Shown here one piece after another: positions 16,240 to 24,971 of a stretch of 28,551 nucleotides of DNA. Source of the stretch: an uncultured Alistipes sp. (GTDB lineage Bacteria; Bacteroidota; Bacteroidia; Bacteroidales; Rikenellaceae). Each line of letters begins with the position of its first letter. Within the stretch, counting starts at the first letter, position 1. Where the stretch lies: the NCBI GenBank assembly GCA_947174295.1, contig CAMWIG010000004.1:1-28551 (forward strand). The letters run 5' to 3'. A program made the translations under genes and the position numbers. The notes under the pieces are model-generated. The model was not told the origin of the DNA. It saw only the letters and a list, made by a program, of their open reading frames with translations, and did not search any database.

Positions 16240-17403
16240 ATGAATAAACTCTACACTACGTTGCTCGCTGCGGCCCTTCTGTCGTCGATTCCGGCCGTCG
16301 CGCAGGTGACCATAGACGACACGCAGTCCGAAAGCGGAGCCAGGGAATTCAAGACCGAAGTCAAGGAGCTCGACACCGTGGCTACCGAGTACAGCAACCT
16401 CGCCCGCTACCGCGCCGAACGCGCCATGATACGCAAGGAGCGCAACTATCTCGAAATCTCGACCTCGCTTCAAGGCACGCTCACCTCGTTCAACGACCCG
16501 TGGGTCAACACCAAGGGCGGCGACAATTCGATAGCGGCCATCGCGCAGGTGCACCTTCTCCACAAATTCAAGAAGGAGGAGTTCGAATTGGAGACCAAAT
16601 TCGACGCCAAAATCGGCTACAACCGCATGAAAGTCGCATTGGAGGAGGGCGACAAAGGCATATGGTTCAAGAATCAGGACGAACTGTCGGTATCGGTGGC
16701 TCCGTCGTACAAGATTTCGAAGAACTGGTCGCTCGGTTCGATAGTCAAGTTCCGCACGCAGTTCGCCAGCGGATACAAGGCCCGCGAACATCAGGAGAAG
16801 GAGAACCGCATCTCGTCGTTCATGGCTCCGGGCTACTTCGACATCTCGGTCGGTTTCAACTACACGTGTCCCAAGAAAGGGTTCCCGATAAAAATCAACC
16901 TTTCGCCCATCGCCATGAGCGCCACGTTCGTCGAGAGCGACGCCGTGCGCGACTACTTCCGCCGCGACGGCAAAGCCGCGGCATACGGAGTGGACATCGA
17001 CAGAACGGCGATCTACGAGGGCGGTTCGTCGATTCAGATCGACTTAGACCGCACGTTCGGCAAGAAGGGCGTAGTCCGCTACCGCACGACTCTCTACACC
17101 TTCTACGGCTGGATAAGCGACCTGAGCAACATCTCGAAAATCGACGAGTACAAGGCCTACCGCGCCGACTATGCCAAGTGGGAGGCCGCCGGCCGCCCCG
17201 AGGGTCTGGAACCCGAGGCGAAACCCTACGCCGAGCATGTCCGCCCGACCGTGCGCTGGGAGCACACCATAAACATCAAGGCCACGAAGTACCTCACTAC
17301 GGACTTTTATTTCCAGATGTACTACAACAAGGCACAGACTTCGCATATACAGACTCAGACGTTGCTGTCGGTCGGCCTGACGTACACGTTCAAAAACAAG
17401 TAG
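16240..17403 (+). CDS. Outer-membrane beta-barrel protein, DUF3078-like
   Basis: This 387-residue protein has a signal peptide (MNKLYTTLLAAALLSSIPAVAQ). The mature part alternates hydrophobic and polar residues with many aromatic strand ends (WSLGSIVKFRTQFASG, FDISVGFNYT, YLTTDFYFQMYYNK) and ends in a beta-strand with an aromatic residue (LTYTFKNK), as expected for an outer-membrane barrel. The stretch LTSFNDPWVNTKGGDNSIAA resembles the conserved N-terminal segment of the Bacteroidetes DUF3078 family. Its function is unknown. A short charged loop near residues 300-330 (YRADYAKWEAAGRPEGLEPEA) probably faces outside. The start at 16240 is fixed by the signal peptide and a promoter 35 nt upstream. 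No hairpin terminator follows, only a T5 run at the stop codon and then the AT-rich repeat element. Confidence 0.8.
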   Translation: MNKLYTTLLAAALLSSIPAVAQVTIDDTQSESGAREFKTEVKELDTVATEYSNLARYRAERAMIRKERNYLEISTSLQGTLTSFNDPWVNTKGGDNSIAAIAQVHLLHKFKKEEFELETKFDAKIGYNRMKVALEEGDKGIWFKNQDELSVSVAPSYKISKNWSLGSIVKFRTQFASGYKAREHQEKENRISSFMAPGYFDISVGFNYTCPKKGFPIKINLSPIAMSATFVESDAVRDYFRRDGKAAAYGVDIDRTAIYEGGSSIQIDLDRTFGKKGVVRYRTTLYTFYGWISDLSNISKIDEYKAYRADYAKWEAAGRPEGLEPEAKPYAEHVRPTVRWEHTINIKATKYLTTDFYFQMYYNKAQTSHIQTQTLLSVGLTYTFKNK

Positions 17404-17410
17404 TTTTTAA

Positions 17411-17649
17411 AATTAGCAATGGATAATTTAGTAATGAGCAATTAATTTACGCCTATGCAACGGCGACCTGAAACGGAAGCGAACGCACGATTCGGTTCAG
17501 AATGACAACGCTGCCAACCGCAACAATTACTATTACTAATTAAATTTACAACTGTCATATTGAGCCGAAGGCGAAATATCTTACGGTGCGGATTCTTCAC
17601 CCGGTTCGGAACAGGCCGATTGCAAATTACTAATTACACATTGCTAATT
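17411..17649. repeat. AT-rich nested inverted-repeat element
   Basis: The gap between two + strand genes is framed by similar inverted arms: 17411-17440 and the complement of 17621-17649 share AATTAGCAATG, TAATT and AGTAAT in order. Inside lies a second pair, TTCGGTTCAGAATGACA and the complement of TGTCATATTGAGCCGAA (near 17492 and 17554), around an AATTACTATTACTAATTA core. The right arm ends only 14 nt before the S41 protease start. No coding capacity is seen, so it may be a small non-autonomous repeat. Confidence 0.6.
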
Positions 17650-17663
17650 ACTAATTTGATATA

Positions 17664-19310
17664 ATGTATCATAATTCGAAGCATACCGTTTTCCTGCCGC
17701 TGATTCTCGCCGTCTGCGTGGCGGCGGGCGTCGTTCTCGGACAGTTTCTGGGACGCAGCAGCGCCGAGTCCCACATGAAGGGCATCATCGGACGTATGGC
17801 CTCGGCTTCGGGCAACAAGCTCACCTACACCATGCAGCTCATCGAGCGCGGCTACGTCGACTCCGTGTCGATGGACTCGCTCACGGAGCATATCCTGCCG
17901 CTGCTGGTCGGAGAGCTCGACCCACACTCGGTCTACATTCCGGCCTCGGAGATGCAGGAGATGAACGAGCCGCTCGAAGGCGAGTTCGACGGCATCGGCG
18001 TGGTATTCAACATGTCGACCGACACGGTCGTGGTGCTCAACGTCATACCCTCCGGGCCGAGCGACCGCGCCGGGGTCCGTGCCGGCGACCGCATAGTGCG
18101 CATCGACGACTCGATAGTGGCCGGCCGACGCATTCCTCAGAACGATATCGTCAAGCGTCTGCGCGGCCCGCGCGGCACCGAAGTGCGTCTCTCGCTCGAC
18201 CGCCGCGGCATAGGCGATGCGGTCGAGGTGACCGTCGTGCGCGACGCCATACCTTTGAAGAGCGTCGACGCAGTGTTCATGATAGACGACAAGACGGGAT
18301 ACGCCCGCCTGTCGAAATTCGCGCGCACCTCCTACGACGAGCTGACGGCAGCCATGTCACGGCTGCGCGCCGAGGGCATGGAGCGCTTCATCCTCGACCT
18401 GCGGGGCAACACGGGCGGCTTCCTCGACCAGGCCATCCTCATCGCCAACGAGTTTCTGCCCGAGGGGCGCCTGATAGTCTACACCGAAGACCGCGCACGC
18501 AACCGCATGAGCGAGTACAGCGACGGCACAGGCGCCTCGACCGACATCGCGCTGGCGGTTCTCGTCGACGAAGAGAGCGCCTCGTCGAGCGAGATTCTCG
18601 CCGGAGCGTTGCAGGACAACGACCGCGGCATCATCGTCGGCCGCCGCACCTTCGGCAAGGGGCTCGTGCAGAACCAGATACCCTACCCCGACGGTTCGGC
18701 TCTGCGACTCACCGTGGCACGCTACTACACGCCCTCGGGCCGCTCGATTCAGAAGCCCTACACCAACGGCGACGACGCATCGTACCAGCTCGACATCTGG
18801 AACCGCTACGAGCACAGCGAGTTCTTCTCGGCCGACAGCATCCGCTTCGACGACTCGCTGCGCTACACCACCGCCGGCGGCCGCACGGTCTACGGCGGCG
18901 GAGGCATCATGCCCGACGAATTCGTGCCGCTCGACACCACGCGCATGTCGCGCTACTTCATCGAGGTGTCGGGCCGCAACATCATCTACCGCTACACCAT
19001 GGAGTACGCCGACCGCCATCGCGAAGCCCTGAACTCCGTGCGCACCGTGGACGACCTTCGCGCTCTGCTCGACGCCGACCGCACGCTGTTCGACGACTTC
19101 GTGGCCTACGCAGCACGTCAGGGCGTGCGCCCCGTGCGCCGCGAAATCGAACTCTCGCGCGACATCATCACGGCGCAGCTCCGCGCCTACATCGGCCGCA
19201 ACACGCAGCTCGAAGATACGGGATTCTACGCTTCGATATACCCGATCGACGACGTTGCGATGCGCGCAATTGAAATTTTACGAACTCAAACCGACAACAG
19301 CGATGATTAA
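17664..19310 (+). CDS. S41 family C-terminal processing peptidase
   Basis: This is an envelope tail-specific protease of 548 residues. An N-terminal membrane span (about residues 9-29) anchors it facing the periplasm. A PDZ domain lies at about 105-195 (FDGIGVVFNM, GPSDRAGVRAGDRIVRID). The S41 catalytic core follows, with Ser-307 in EESASSSEILAGAL and Lys-332 in TFGKGLVQ; their 25-residue spacing is that of known CtpA/Prc enzymes. The FILDLRGNTGGFLD segment is also typical. A C-terminal extension of about 150 residues beyond the core is usual in Bacteroidetes members. Substrates are unknown. Its final 8 bases overlap the start of the next gene, so the two are translationally coupled. No Shine-Dalgarno is seen. 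Confidence 0.94.
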   Translation: MYHNSKHTVFLPLILAVCVAAGVVLGQFLGRSSAESHMKGIIGRMASASGNKLTYTMQLIERGYVDSVSMDSLTEHILPLLVGELDPHSVYIPASEMQEMNEPLEGEFDGIGVVFNMSTDTVVVLNVIPSGPSDRAGVRAGDRIVRIDDSIVAGRRIPQNDIVKRLRGPRGTEVRLSLDRRGIGDAVEVTVVRDAIPLKSVDAVFMIDDKTGYARLSKFARTSYDELTAAMSRLRAEGMERFILDLRGNTGGFLDQAILIANEFLPEGRLIVYTEDRARNRMSEYSDGTGASTDIALAVLVDEESASSSEILAGALQDNDRGIIVGRRTFGKGLVQNQIPYPDGSALRLTVARYYTPSGRSIQKPYTNGDDASYQLDIWNRYEHSEFFSADSIRFDDSLRYTTAGGRTVYGGGGIMPDEFVPLDTTRMSRYFIEVSGRNIIYRYTMEYADRHREALNSVRTVDDLRALLDADRTLFDDFVAYAARQGVRPVRREIELSRDIITAQLRAYIGRNTQLEDTGFYASIYPIDDVAMRAIEILRTQTDNSDD

Positions 19311-19527
19311 GAGAATCACGGGACTGCTCGCCGCCGCAGCGGTCATAGGCATAATAATCTGGACGGCGCTCGGCCGCGGCGGATATACGTCGGCCCTATT
19401 CTCCGCCTCGACCGATACGGAGGGCGCTCCCCGGCAGGCGGTATCCGTCGATACGCCTTCTGCGGCCGATTCGCTCGCCGCGGCAGCCGCCGGCCCGGCG
19501 GAGGATGCCGACTCGCTCGCACTCTGA
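19303..19527 (+). CDS. Small single-span membrane protein, unknown
   Basis: This 74-residue protein starts within the end of the protease gene (ATGATTAA, an 8-base overlap). It has one hydrophobic span (about residues 4-22, ITGLLAAAAVIGIIIWTAL) after a Lys-Arg start. A tail of about 50 residues, rich in Ala, Ser, Asp and Glu, follows and is probably periplasmic and disordered. No family is recognised. The overlap, the clean membrane segment and the lack of another gene here support it as real. A role as partner, adaptor or substrate of the protease is a guess from position only. Confidence 0.55.
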   Translation: MIKRITGLLAAAAVIGIIIWTALGRGGYTSALFSASTDTEGAPRQAVSVDTPSAADSLAAAAAGPAEDADSLAL

Positions 19528-19592
19528 TTACGATTCGTAAGAATCCCGAAATAAAAATAGGCGCCGAGAGGTCGTTTCGACGAAAAAATACA

Positions 19593-19600
19593 TATATTTG
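19593..19600 (+). promoter_or_regulatory. -7 promoter box of the kbl operon
   Basis: TATATTTG matches TAnnTTTG. Transcription would start near 19606, giving a leader of about 105 nt before kbl. A TTTC at 19574-19577 is the nearest -33-like element and is poorly spaced. Confidence 0.55.
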
Positions 19601-19640
19601 TAACGGATTGCAACTTTCCGCGTCCGCATCGGCCGCCTAC

Positions 19641-19658
19641 GGCACCGCACCCGGTGCC
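19641..19658 (+). promoter_or_regulatory. GC-rich hairpin in the kbl leader
   Basis: GGCACCG and CGGTGCC form a 7-bp perfect stem with a CACC loop in the predicted 5' leader. No T-run follows, so it is not a terminator. It could stabilise the message or bind a regulator. Confidence 0.35.
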
Positions 19659-19711
19659 GCCATCCGGCGCAAGAGACAGAGACGGAGTGTAACGATAAAA
19701 CCATAAACAAT

Positions 19712-20899
19712 ATGTACGGTAAATTCAAGGAGTTTTTGCAGGGCGAGCTCGCCTCCATACGCGAGGCGGGTCTCTACAAGTCCGAGCGCGTGATATGTTC
19801 GCCGCAGCGCGCCGAAATCGAAGTTGCGGGGCGCAAGGTGCTCAATTTCTGCGCCAACAACTATCTCGGGCTGTCGGATAATCCTCGACTCGTCGAGGCG
19901 GCCAAGCGCGCCATGGACGCCCGCGGCTACGGCATGTCGTCCGTCCGCTTCATCTGCGGCTGCCAGGATATCCACAAGGAGCTCGAATCGGCCGTGGCCG
20001 ACTACTTCGGCACCGAGGACACGATTCTCTACGCCGCCTGCTTCGATGCCAACGGCGGAGTCTTCGAGCCGCTCTTCACCGAGCAGGACGCCATCATCTC
20101 CGACTCCCTGAACCATGCGTCGATAATCGACGGCGTGCGTCTCTGCAAGGCCGTGCGCTACCGCTACGCCAACGCCGACATGGACGCGCTGGAAGATTGT
20201 CTCAAACGCGCTCAGGCGCAGCGTTTCCGCATCATCTGCACCGACGGCGTCTTCTCGATGGACGGCAACGCCGCCCCGCTGGACGCCATCTGCGCACTGG
20301 CCGAGAAGTACGACGCTCTGGTCATGGTCGACGAGTGCCACTCGGCGGGAGTGCTGGGCCGCACGGGCCGCGGCATCACCGAGCTCTACGACCTGCGCGG
20401 CAAGGTCGACATCATCACCGGCACGCTCGGCAAGGCCTTCGGCGGCGCCGTCGGCGGTTTCACTACGGGCCGCAAGGAGATTATCGACATGCTGCGCCAG
20501 CGTTCGCGCCCATATCTCTTCTCCAACTCGCTGCCCCCCGCCGTGGTCGGCGCCGGCATCGAGATGTTCCGCATGCTCGAAGAGAGCACCGAGCTGCACG
20601 ACCGTCTTGTCGCCAACGTCGAGCACTTCCGCACCGGCATGATGGCGGCCGGCTTCGACATCAAGCCCACGCAGTCGGCAATCTGCGCCGTGATGCTCTA
20701 CGACGCCAAGCTGTCGCAGGAGTTCGCCGCCAGGTTGCAGGACGAGGGCGTCTTCGTCACGGGCTTCTACTACCCCGTCGTACCGAAGGGTCAGGCCCGC
20801 ATACGCGTTCAGGTATCGGCCGGCCACACCACCGAGCAGCTCGACCGCTGCATCGCGGCATTCGTCAAGGTAGGTCGTGAAATGAAAGTAATAGAGTAA
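19712..20899 (+). CDS. kbl: Glycine C-acetyltransferase (2-amino-3-ketobutyrate CoA ligase)
   Basis: This cytoplasmic PLP enzyme (395 residues) converts 2-amino-3-ketobutyrate and CoA to glycine and acetyl-CoA, the second step of threonine breakdown. It belongs to the alpha-oxoamine synthase group; GYGMSSVRFICGCQDIHKELE is the Kbl-type signature and separates it from serine palmitoyltransferase and BioF. The PLP lysine is Lys-241 in GTLGKAFGG, and MVDECHSAG carries the PLP-ring aspartate and histidine. The length is normal. The first enzyme, threonine 3-dehydrogenase, is not in the window. An Lrp/AsnC regulator follows 5 nt after the stop, which fits amino-acid-responsive control. Confidence 0.95.
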   Translation: MYGKFKEFLQGELASIREAGLYKSERVICSPQRAEIEVAGRKVLNFCANNYLGLSDNPRLVEAAKRAMDARGYGMSSVRFICGCQDIHKELESAVADYFGTEDTILYAACFDANGGVFEPLFTEQDAIISDSLNHASIIDGVRLCKAVRYRYANADMDALEDCLKRAQAQRFRIICTDGVFSMDGNAAPLDAICALAEKYDALVMVDECHSAGVLGRTGRGITELYDLRGKVDIITGTLGKAFGGAVGGFTTGRKEIIDMLRQRSRPYLFSNSLPPAVVGAGIEMFRMLEESTELHDRLVANVEHFRTGMMAAGFDIKPTQSAICAVMLYDAKLSQEFAARLQDEGVFVTGFYYPVVPKGQARIRVQVSAGHTTEQLDRCIAAFVKVGREMKVIE

Positions 20900-20904
20900 C
20901 CCGC

Positions 20905-21432
20905 ATGCAGAAGAGACAGCCCAAAACCGAAACGACTCAGACATATCTCCCGGCGAAGACCAAGAAAGCGCCGGTCGACGCCATCGACCTTAAAATATTG
21001 CGTTTTCTGGTCGGCAACGCACGCATGCCCTACCTCGAAATCGCCCGCGAATGCGGCATTTCGGGCGCGGCCATCCACCAGCGCATCCGCAAGTTGGAGG
21101 AGTGGAAGGTCATTCTCGGCAGCTGCATGGTCGTCGACCCCAAGAAGCTGGGCTTCGACGTGTGCGCCTACATCAACATCAGCGTACAGGACCCCATGCT
21201 GTTGAACCAGACCATGGAGAAGCTGCGCCAGATTCCCGAAATCGTCGAGTGCCACTTCATCACGGGCACGTACATGATTCTGGTCAAGATGTACTGTCTG
21301 GACAACGAACACATGATGCACACCATCTTCGACGACATCCTGCGCATACAGGGCATCACCTCGACGCAGACCTACATCTCGCTCAACGAGGCGTTCTCGC
21401 GTCAGGTCAACCTCGACAGACTCAAACCGTAA
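20905..21432 (+). CDS. Lrp/AsnC family transcriptional regulator
   Basis: This 175-residue DNA-binding protein belongs to the leucine-responsive family. A basic N-terminal extension (about 24 residues) precedes an AsnC-type helix-turn-helix at about 25-70 (DLKILRFLVGNARMPYLEIA, GISGAAIHQRIRKLEEWKVI). A RAM effector-binding domain follows at about 90-165 (FDVCAYINISV, VECHFITGTYMILVKMYC). Family members sense amino acids and form octamers. Lying 5 nt after kbl, it probably controls threonine/glycine metabolism or acts more globally. The stop overlaps the queD start by one base (TAATG). Confidence 0.92.
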   Translation: MQKRQPKTETTQTYLPAKTKKAPVDAIDLKILRFLVGNARMPYLEIARECGISGAAIHQRIRKLEEWKVILGSCMVVDPKKLGFDVCAYINISVQDPMLLNQTMEKLRQIPEIVECHFITGTYMILVKMYCLDNEHMMHTIFDDILRIQGITSTQTYISLNEAFSRQVNLDRLKP

Positions 21433-21884
21433 TGAGCACCATACGTCTTACCAAGGAGTTCTCCTTCGAGTCGGCCCACGCCTTGGAGGGCTACGACGGA
21501 GCGTGCCGCGAAATCCACGGCCACTCCTACCGTCTGTTCGTCACCGTCAAGGGCACGCCGTCCTCCGACGCCGCGTCGCCCAAGTACGGCATGGTCATGG
21601 ACTTCGGCGACCTGAAACGCATCGTCGGCGAGGAGGTAGTCTCGCGGCTCGACCACTCGTTCGTTCTGCGCCGCTCGGAGGCCAACGACCGTCTGGCCGA
21701 TGCGCTCGGCACCCGGTTCGAACGCATCGTGCGGGTCGACTACCAGCCTACGTGCGAGAACATGCTCGCCGACTTCGCCGCCCGCATCTCGCGGCGTCTT
21801 CCCGCAGGCGTCGCGCTGCACTCGCTGCGTCTGCACGAAACCGCCACGTCGTTCGCCGAATGGCACGCCGAGGATAATTCATAA
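21432..21884 (+). CDS. queD: 6-carboxytetrahydropterin synthase / PTPS family (QueD-like)
   Basis: This 150-residue enzyme of the 6-pyruvoyl-tetrahydropterin synthase family is expected to convert dihydroneopterin triphosphate to 6-carboxy-tetrahydropterin for queuosine (tRNA modification). Zinc ligands are His-16, His-29 and His-31. The catalytic Cys-25 sits in the CREIHGH arrangement typical of QueD and PTPS-I. The LDHSFVL aspartate/histidine and the substrate-binding Glu in LHETATSFAEW are also present. GTP cyclohydrolase I (folE), which makes its substrate, is encoded at 27477-28082. The start at 21432 overlaps the Lrp stop. Its last codons (GCCGAGGATAATTCATAA) are repeated downstream. 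A queuosine role is likely but not proven. Confidence 0.88.
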   Translation: MSTIRLTKEFSFESAHALEGYDGACREIHGHSYRLFVTVKGTPSSDAASPKYGMVMDFGDLKRIVGEEVVSRLDHSFVLRRSEANDRLADALGTRFERIVRVDYQPTCENMLADFAARISRRLPAGVALHSLRLHETATSFAEWHAEDNS

Positions 21885-21985
21885 TTCAAAATTCAAAATT
21901 AAGAATTACGGAGGGGAGTGGTGTGGCCTGCCGAGGATAATTCGAATTCAGGAATCACCGGGAGCGGGCCGACGATAATTCATAA
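21867..21985 (+). repeat. Three direct repeats of the queD 3' end
   Basis: GCCGAGGATAATTC occurs at 21867-21880 (end of queD) and 21930-21943. GCCGACGATAATTCATAA at 21968-21985 matches the queD tail, including the stop, with one mismatch over 18 bases. An AT-rich AATTCAAAATTC run sits between copies 1 and 2. The origin is unclear. Confidence 0.65.
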
Positions 21986-22042
21986 CAGAACCGCGGGGAT
22001 AAGAGCGGCCTGCGCCGTCCTCACCGCCTTCGAATCGTTCCT

Positions 22043-24910
22043 ATGAAAAAGATTTTCCTAATCGACGCCTACGCGTTGGTCTTCAAATACTACTACGCCT
22101 TTCTGGGCCGCCCGATGCGCAACGGCGCGGGCATGAACACCTCGTGCATCTGGGGTGTCACGAAGTTCGTGCGCGACATTCTCAAACGCGAGAAACCCGA
22201 CCTGCTGGGCGTGGCGTTCGACCCCAAGGGAGGTTCGTTCCGCTCGCAGATATTCCCCGACTACAAGGCCAACCGCCCCGCTACGCCCGAGGATATCATA
22301 GCCTCGGTGCCCTACATCAAGCGCATTCTGGAAGCGATGTGCATTCCGATTCTCGAAGTCGAGGGCTACGAGGCCGACGACGTCATCGGCACGCTGTCGC
22401 ACAAGGCTCTGGCCGAGGGTTACGACGTCTACATGGTCACCCCCGACAAGGACTACGGGCAGCTCGTGCGCGACCACTGCCGCATCTACAAGCAGAAGGG
22501 CGACGCCATCGAGATTGTCGGCCGCGAGGAGATTCGCGAACGCTACGGCATCGACGACCCCACGCTCGTTCGCGACATTCTGGCTCTGTGGGGCGACTCA
22601 TCGGACAACATCCCCGGTGTGCCGGGCATCGGCGAGAAGGGGGCGTGCAAGCTGGTGCAGGAGTGGGGCACGGCCGAGAACATACTCGCCAACGCCGCCT
22701 CGATTAAGGGCCGCACGGGCGAGAAGATAGCCGGCTGGGGCGACAAGCTGCTGCTCTCGAAGCGTCTGGCGACCATCTGCCTCGACGTGCCGGTCGAGTT
22801 CCGCCCCGACGAACTTACGGTCTGCGCACCCAACATCGACGCCCTGCGTGCGCTCTACGCCGAGCTCAACTTCACGGCCTTCGCCGCCGACATCACCAAC
22901 GCCGCACCGCCCGAGCAGCTCCCCGAAGCACCGCAGCAGGCGCCGCAGACGCAGCTGGCCGACATGGCCCGCGCCAAGTCGCTGGCAGCCAAGCGAGCCG
23001 CGCTGGCCGGTCAGGGCGATCTGTTCGGCGCACCGATGGCCATCCCCACGGAACCTGCGGCGGCCGCGGCCGTCGAGACTCCGGCCGAACCCGTCCCCGA
23101 CATTGCCACGGCCCAGAGCGTTGCGCACACCTACCGTTCCGTCACGACCGCCGCCGAGCTGCGCGAGGTAGTGGCCGAGGTTTCGCGTCACGACGAGTTC
23201 TGCTTCGACACCGAGACTACGGGATTCGACATCTTCAACGACCGCATCGTGGGTATGTCGCTCGCCGTGCGTCCTCACGAGGCGTGGTACGCAGCCTTCA
23301 CCTACGAGAACACGGCCGAATTCGCCGACATCGTCCGCCCTCTGTTCGAGAACGAGCGCATAGCCAAAATCGGCCAGAACATGAAGTTCGACATCATGGT
23401 TCTGCGCCGCATCGGCATCGAGGTGCGCGGCCCGAAGTACGACACGATGATTCTCCACTATCTTCTCGACCCCGAATCGCGCCACAACATGAACGCGCTC
23501 GCCGAACGCTATCTCAACTACCGCCCCATCGAAATCGAGACCCTCATCGGGCGCGGCGCGCGGCAGCTGACTATGGACGTCGTGGCATTGGAGCGCGTGA
23601 CGGAGTACGCCGCCGAGGATGCCGACATCACCCTGCAACTCAAACACGCGCTCTATCCCGAGGTCGAACGGCTCGGCCTTCACGACCTCTACTTCCGCAT
23701 CGAGGAGCCCATGATAGATGTTCTGGCCGACATCGAGATGGCCGGTGTGCGCATCGACAGCGACGCACTGGCCGAATACGCCGTGGAGCTCAACCGCCGC
23801 ATGGCCGCACTCGAAGCCGAGATACGGGAGATTGCCGGCGAGCCGGCGCTCAACATCAACTCCACGCGGCAGCTGGGCGAGGTGCTCTTCGCGAAGATGC
23901 GCATCGCCGAGAAGCCCAAGATGACCAAGACCAAGCAGTTCTGCACCGACGAGGAGTATCTGCAATCGTTCGCCCACAAGCACCGCATCGTCGACCTCGT
24001 GCTGGAATACCGCGGCGTGAAGAAGCTCCTTTCGACCTACGTCGAGGCACTGCCGCAGCTCGTGAACCGCTCTACGGGGCGCATCCACACGTCGTTCAAC
24101 CAGGCCGTCACGGCCACCGGGCGTCTCTCGTCGACGAATCCCAATCTGCAAAACATTCCCGTTCGCGACGAGCTGGGACGCCGCATCCGCCGGGCCTTCA
24201 TCCCCTCGGACGAGGAACATCTGCTGCTGTCGGTCGACTATTCGCAGGTCGAGCTGCGCCTGATGGCCCACCTGAGCGGCGACGAGAACCTCATCGCGGC
24301 CTTCGCGGGCGGCGAGGACGTACACGCCTCGACGGCCTCGCTGCTCTTCGGCAAACCACTCTCGGAGGTCACCGCCGACGAACGGCGCAAGGCCAAGACG
24401 GCCAATTTCGGCATCATCTACGGCATCTCGCCCTTCGGGCTGAGCCAGCGGCTCGACATTCCGCGTGCCGAGGCCAAGCAGATAATCGAAGGCTACTTCG
24501 CATCGTATCCCGGAGTCAAGGTCTACATGGACGAGGTCATCGCCAAGGCCAAGTCGGACGGCTACGTGACGACGATATTCGGCCGCCGCCGCTACCTGAA
24601 CGACATCGCGTCGCACAACGCCGTAGCGCGCGGTCTTGCCGAGCGCAACGCCATCAACGCACCGATTCAGGGCAGCGCCGCCGACATCATGAAGATAGCC
24701 ATGATAGGCGTCGCGCGCCGTTTCCGCGCCGAGGGCATCACCTCGAAGGTCATCCTGCAAGTGCACGACGAACTGGTCGTCGACATGCTCCGCTCGGAGC
24801 AGGAGCGCGTGGTGCGCATCGTCACCGAGGAGATGGAGGCCGCCGCCGACCTGCGCGTGCGTCTTGTCGCCGACGCCGGCATCGGCACCAACTGGCTGGA
24901 AGCGCACTGA
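22043..24910 (+). CDS. polA: DNA polymerase I
   Basis: This is a 955-residue repair and primer-removal polymerase. The 5'-3' flap exonuclease occupies about residues 1-285 (DYKANRPATP, VEGYEADDVIGTLS, GDSSDNIPGVPGIGEKGA). A linker rich in Ala, Gln and Pro (about 290-365) joins it to the 3'-5' exonuclease, whose DxE motif (Asp-389, Glu-391 in FDTETTGFD) is intact, so proofreading should be active, unlike in Taq or Bacillus Pol I. The family A polymerase domain has motif A at Asp-732 (VDYSQVELRLMA), motif B RRKAKTANFGIIYG and motif C at Asp-909 (QVHDELV). It is slightly longer than the Escherichia coli enzyme, mainly through the linker. No TAnnTTTG box is seen in the 158 bp upstream. A hairpin at 24972-25000 may end transcription. 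Confidence 0.97.
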   Translation: MKKIFLIDAYALVFKYYYAFLGRPMRNGAGMNTSCIWGVTKFVRDILKREKPDLLGVAFDPKGGSFRSQIFPDYKANRPATPEDIIASVPYIKRILEAMCIPILEVEGYEADDVIGTLSHKALAEGYDVYMVTPDKDYGQLVRDHCRIYKQKGDAIEIVGREEIRERYGIDDPTLVRDILALWGDSSDNIPGVPGIGEKGACKLVQEWGTAENILANAASIKGRTGEKIAGWGDKLLLSKRLATICLDVPVEFRPDELTVCAPNIDALRALYAELNFTAFAADITNAAPPEQLPEAPQQAPQTQLADMARAKSLAAKRAALAGQGDLFGAPMAIPTEPAAAAAVETPAEPVPDIATAQSVAHTYRSVTTAAELREVVAEVSRHDEFCFDTETTGFDIFNDRIVGMSLAVRPHEAWYAAFTYENTAEFADIVRPLFENERIAKIGQNMKFDIMVLRRIGIEVRGPKYDTMILHYLLDPESRHNMNALAERYLNYRPIEIETLIGRGARQLTMDVVALERVTEYAAEDADITLQLKHALYPEVERLGLHDLYFRIEEPMIDVLADIEMAGVRIDSDALAEYAVELNRRMAALEAEIREIAGEPALNINSTRQLGEVLFAKMRIAEKPKMTKTKQFCTDEEYLQSFAHKHRIVDLVLEYRGVKKLLSTYVEALPQLVNRSTGRIHTSFNQAVTATGRLSSTNPNLQNIPVRDELGRRIRRAFIPSDEEHLLLSVDYSQVELRLMAHLSGDENLIAAFAGGEDVHASTASLLFGKPLSEVTADERRKAKTANFGIIYGISPFGLSQRLDIPRAEAKQIIEGYFASYPGVKVYMDEVIAKAKSDGYVTTIFGRRRYLNDIASHNAVARGLAERNAINAPIQGSAADIMKIAMIGVARRFRAEGITSKVILQVHDELVVDMLRSEQERVVRIVTEEMEAAADLRVRLVADAGIGTNWLEAH

Positions 24911-24971
24911 TAAAATTCAGAATTCAAAATTCAAAATTAGCCTGCGGGCTACGGAATATTACGGCAAATAC

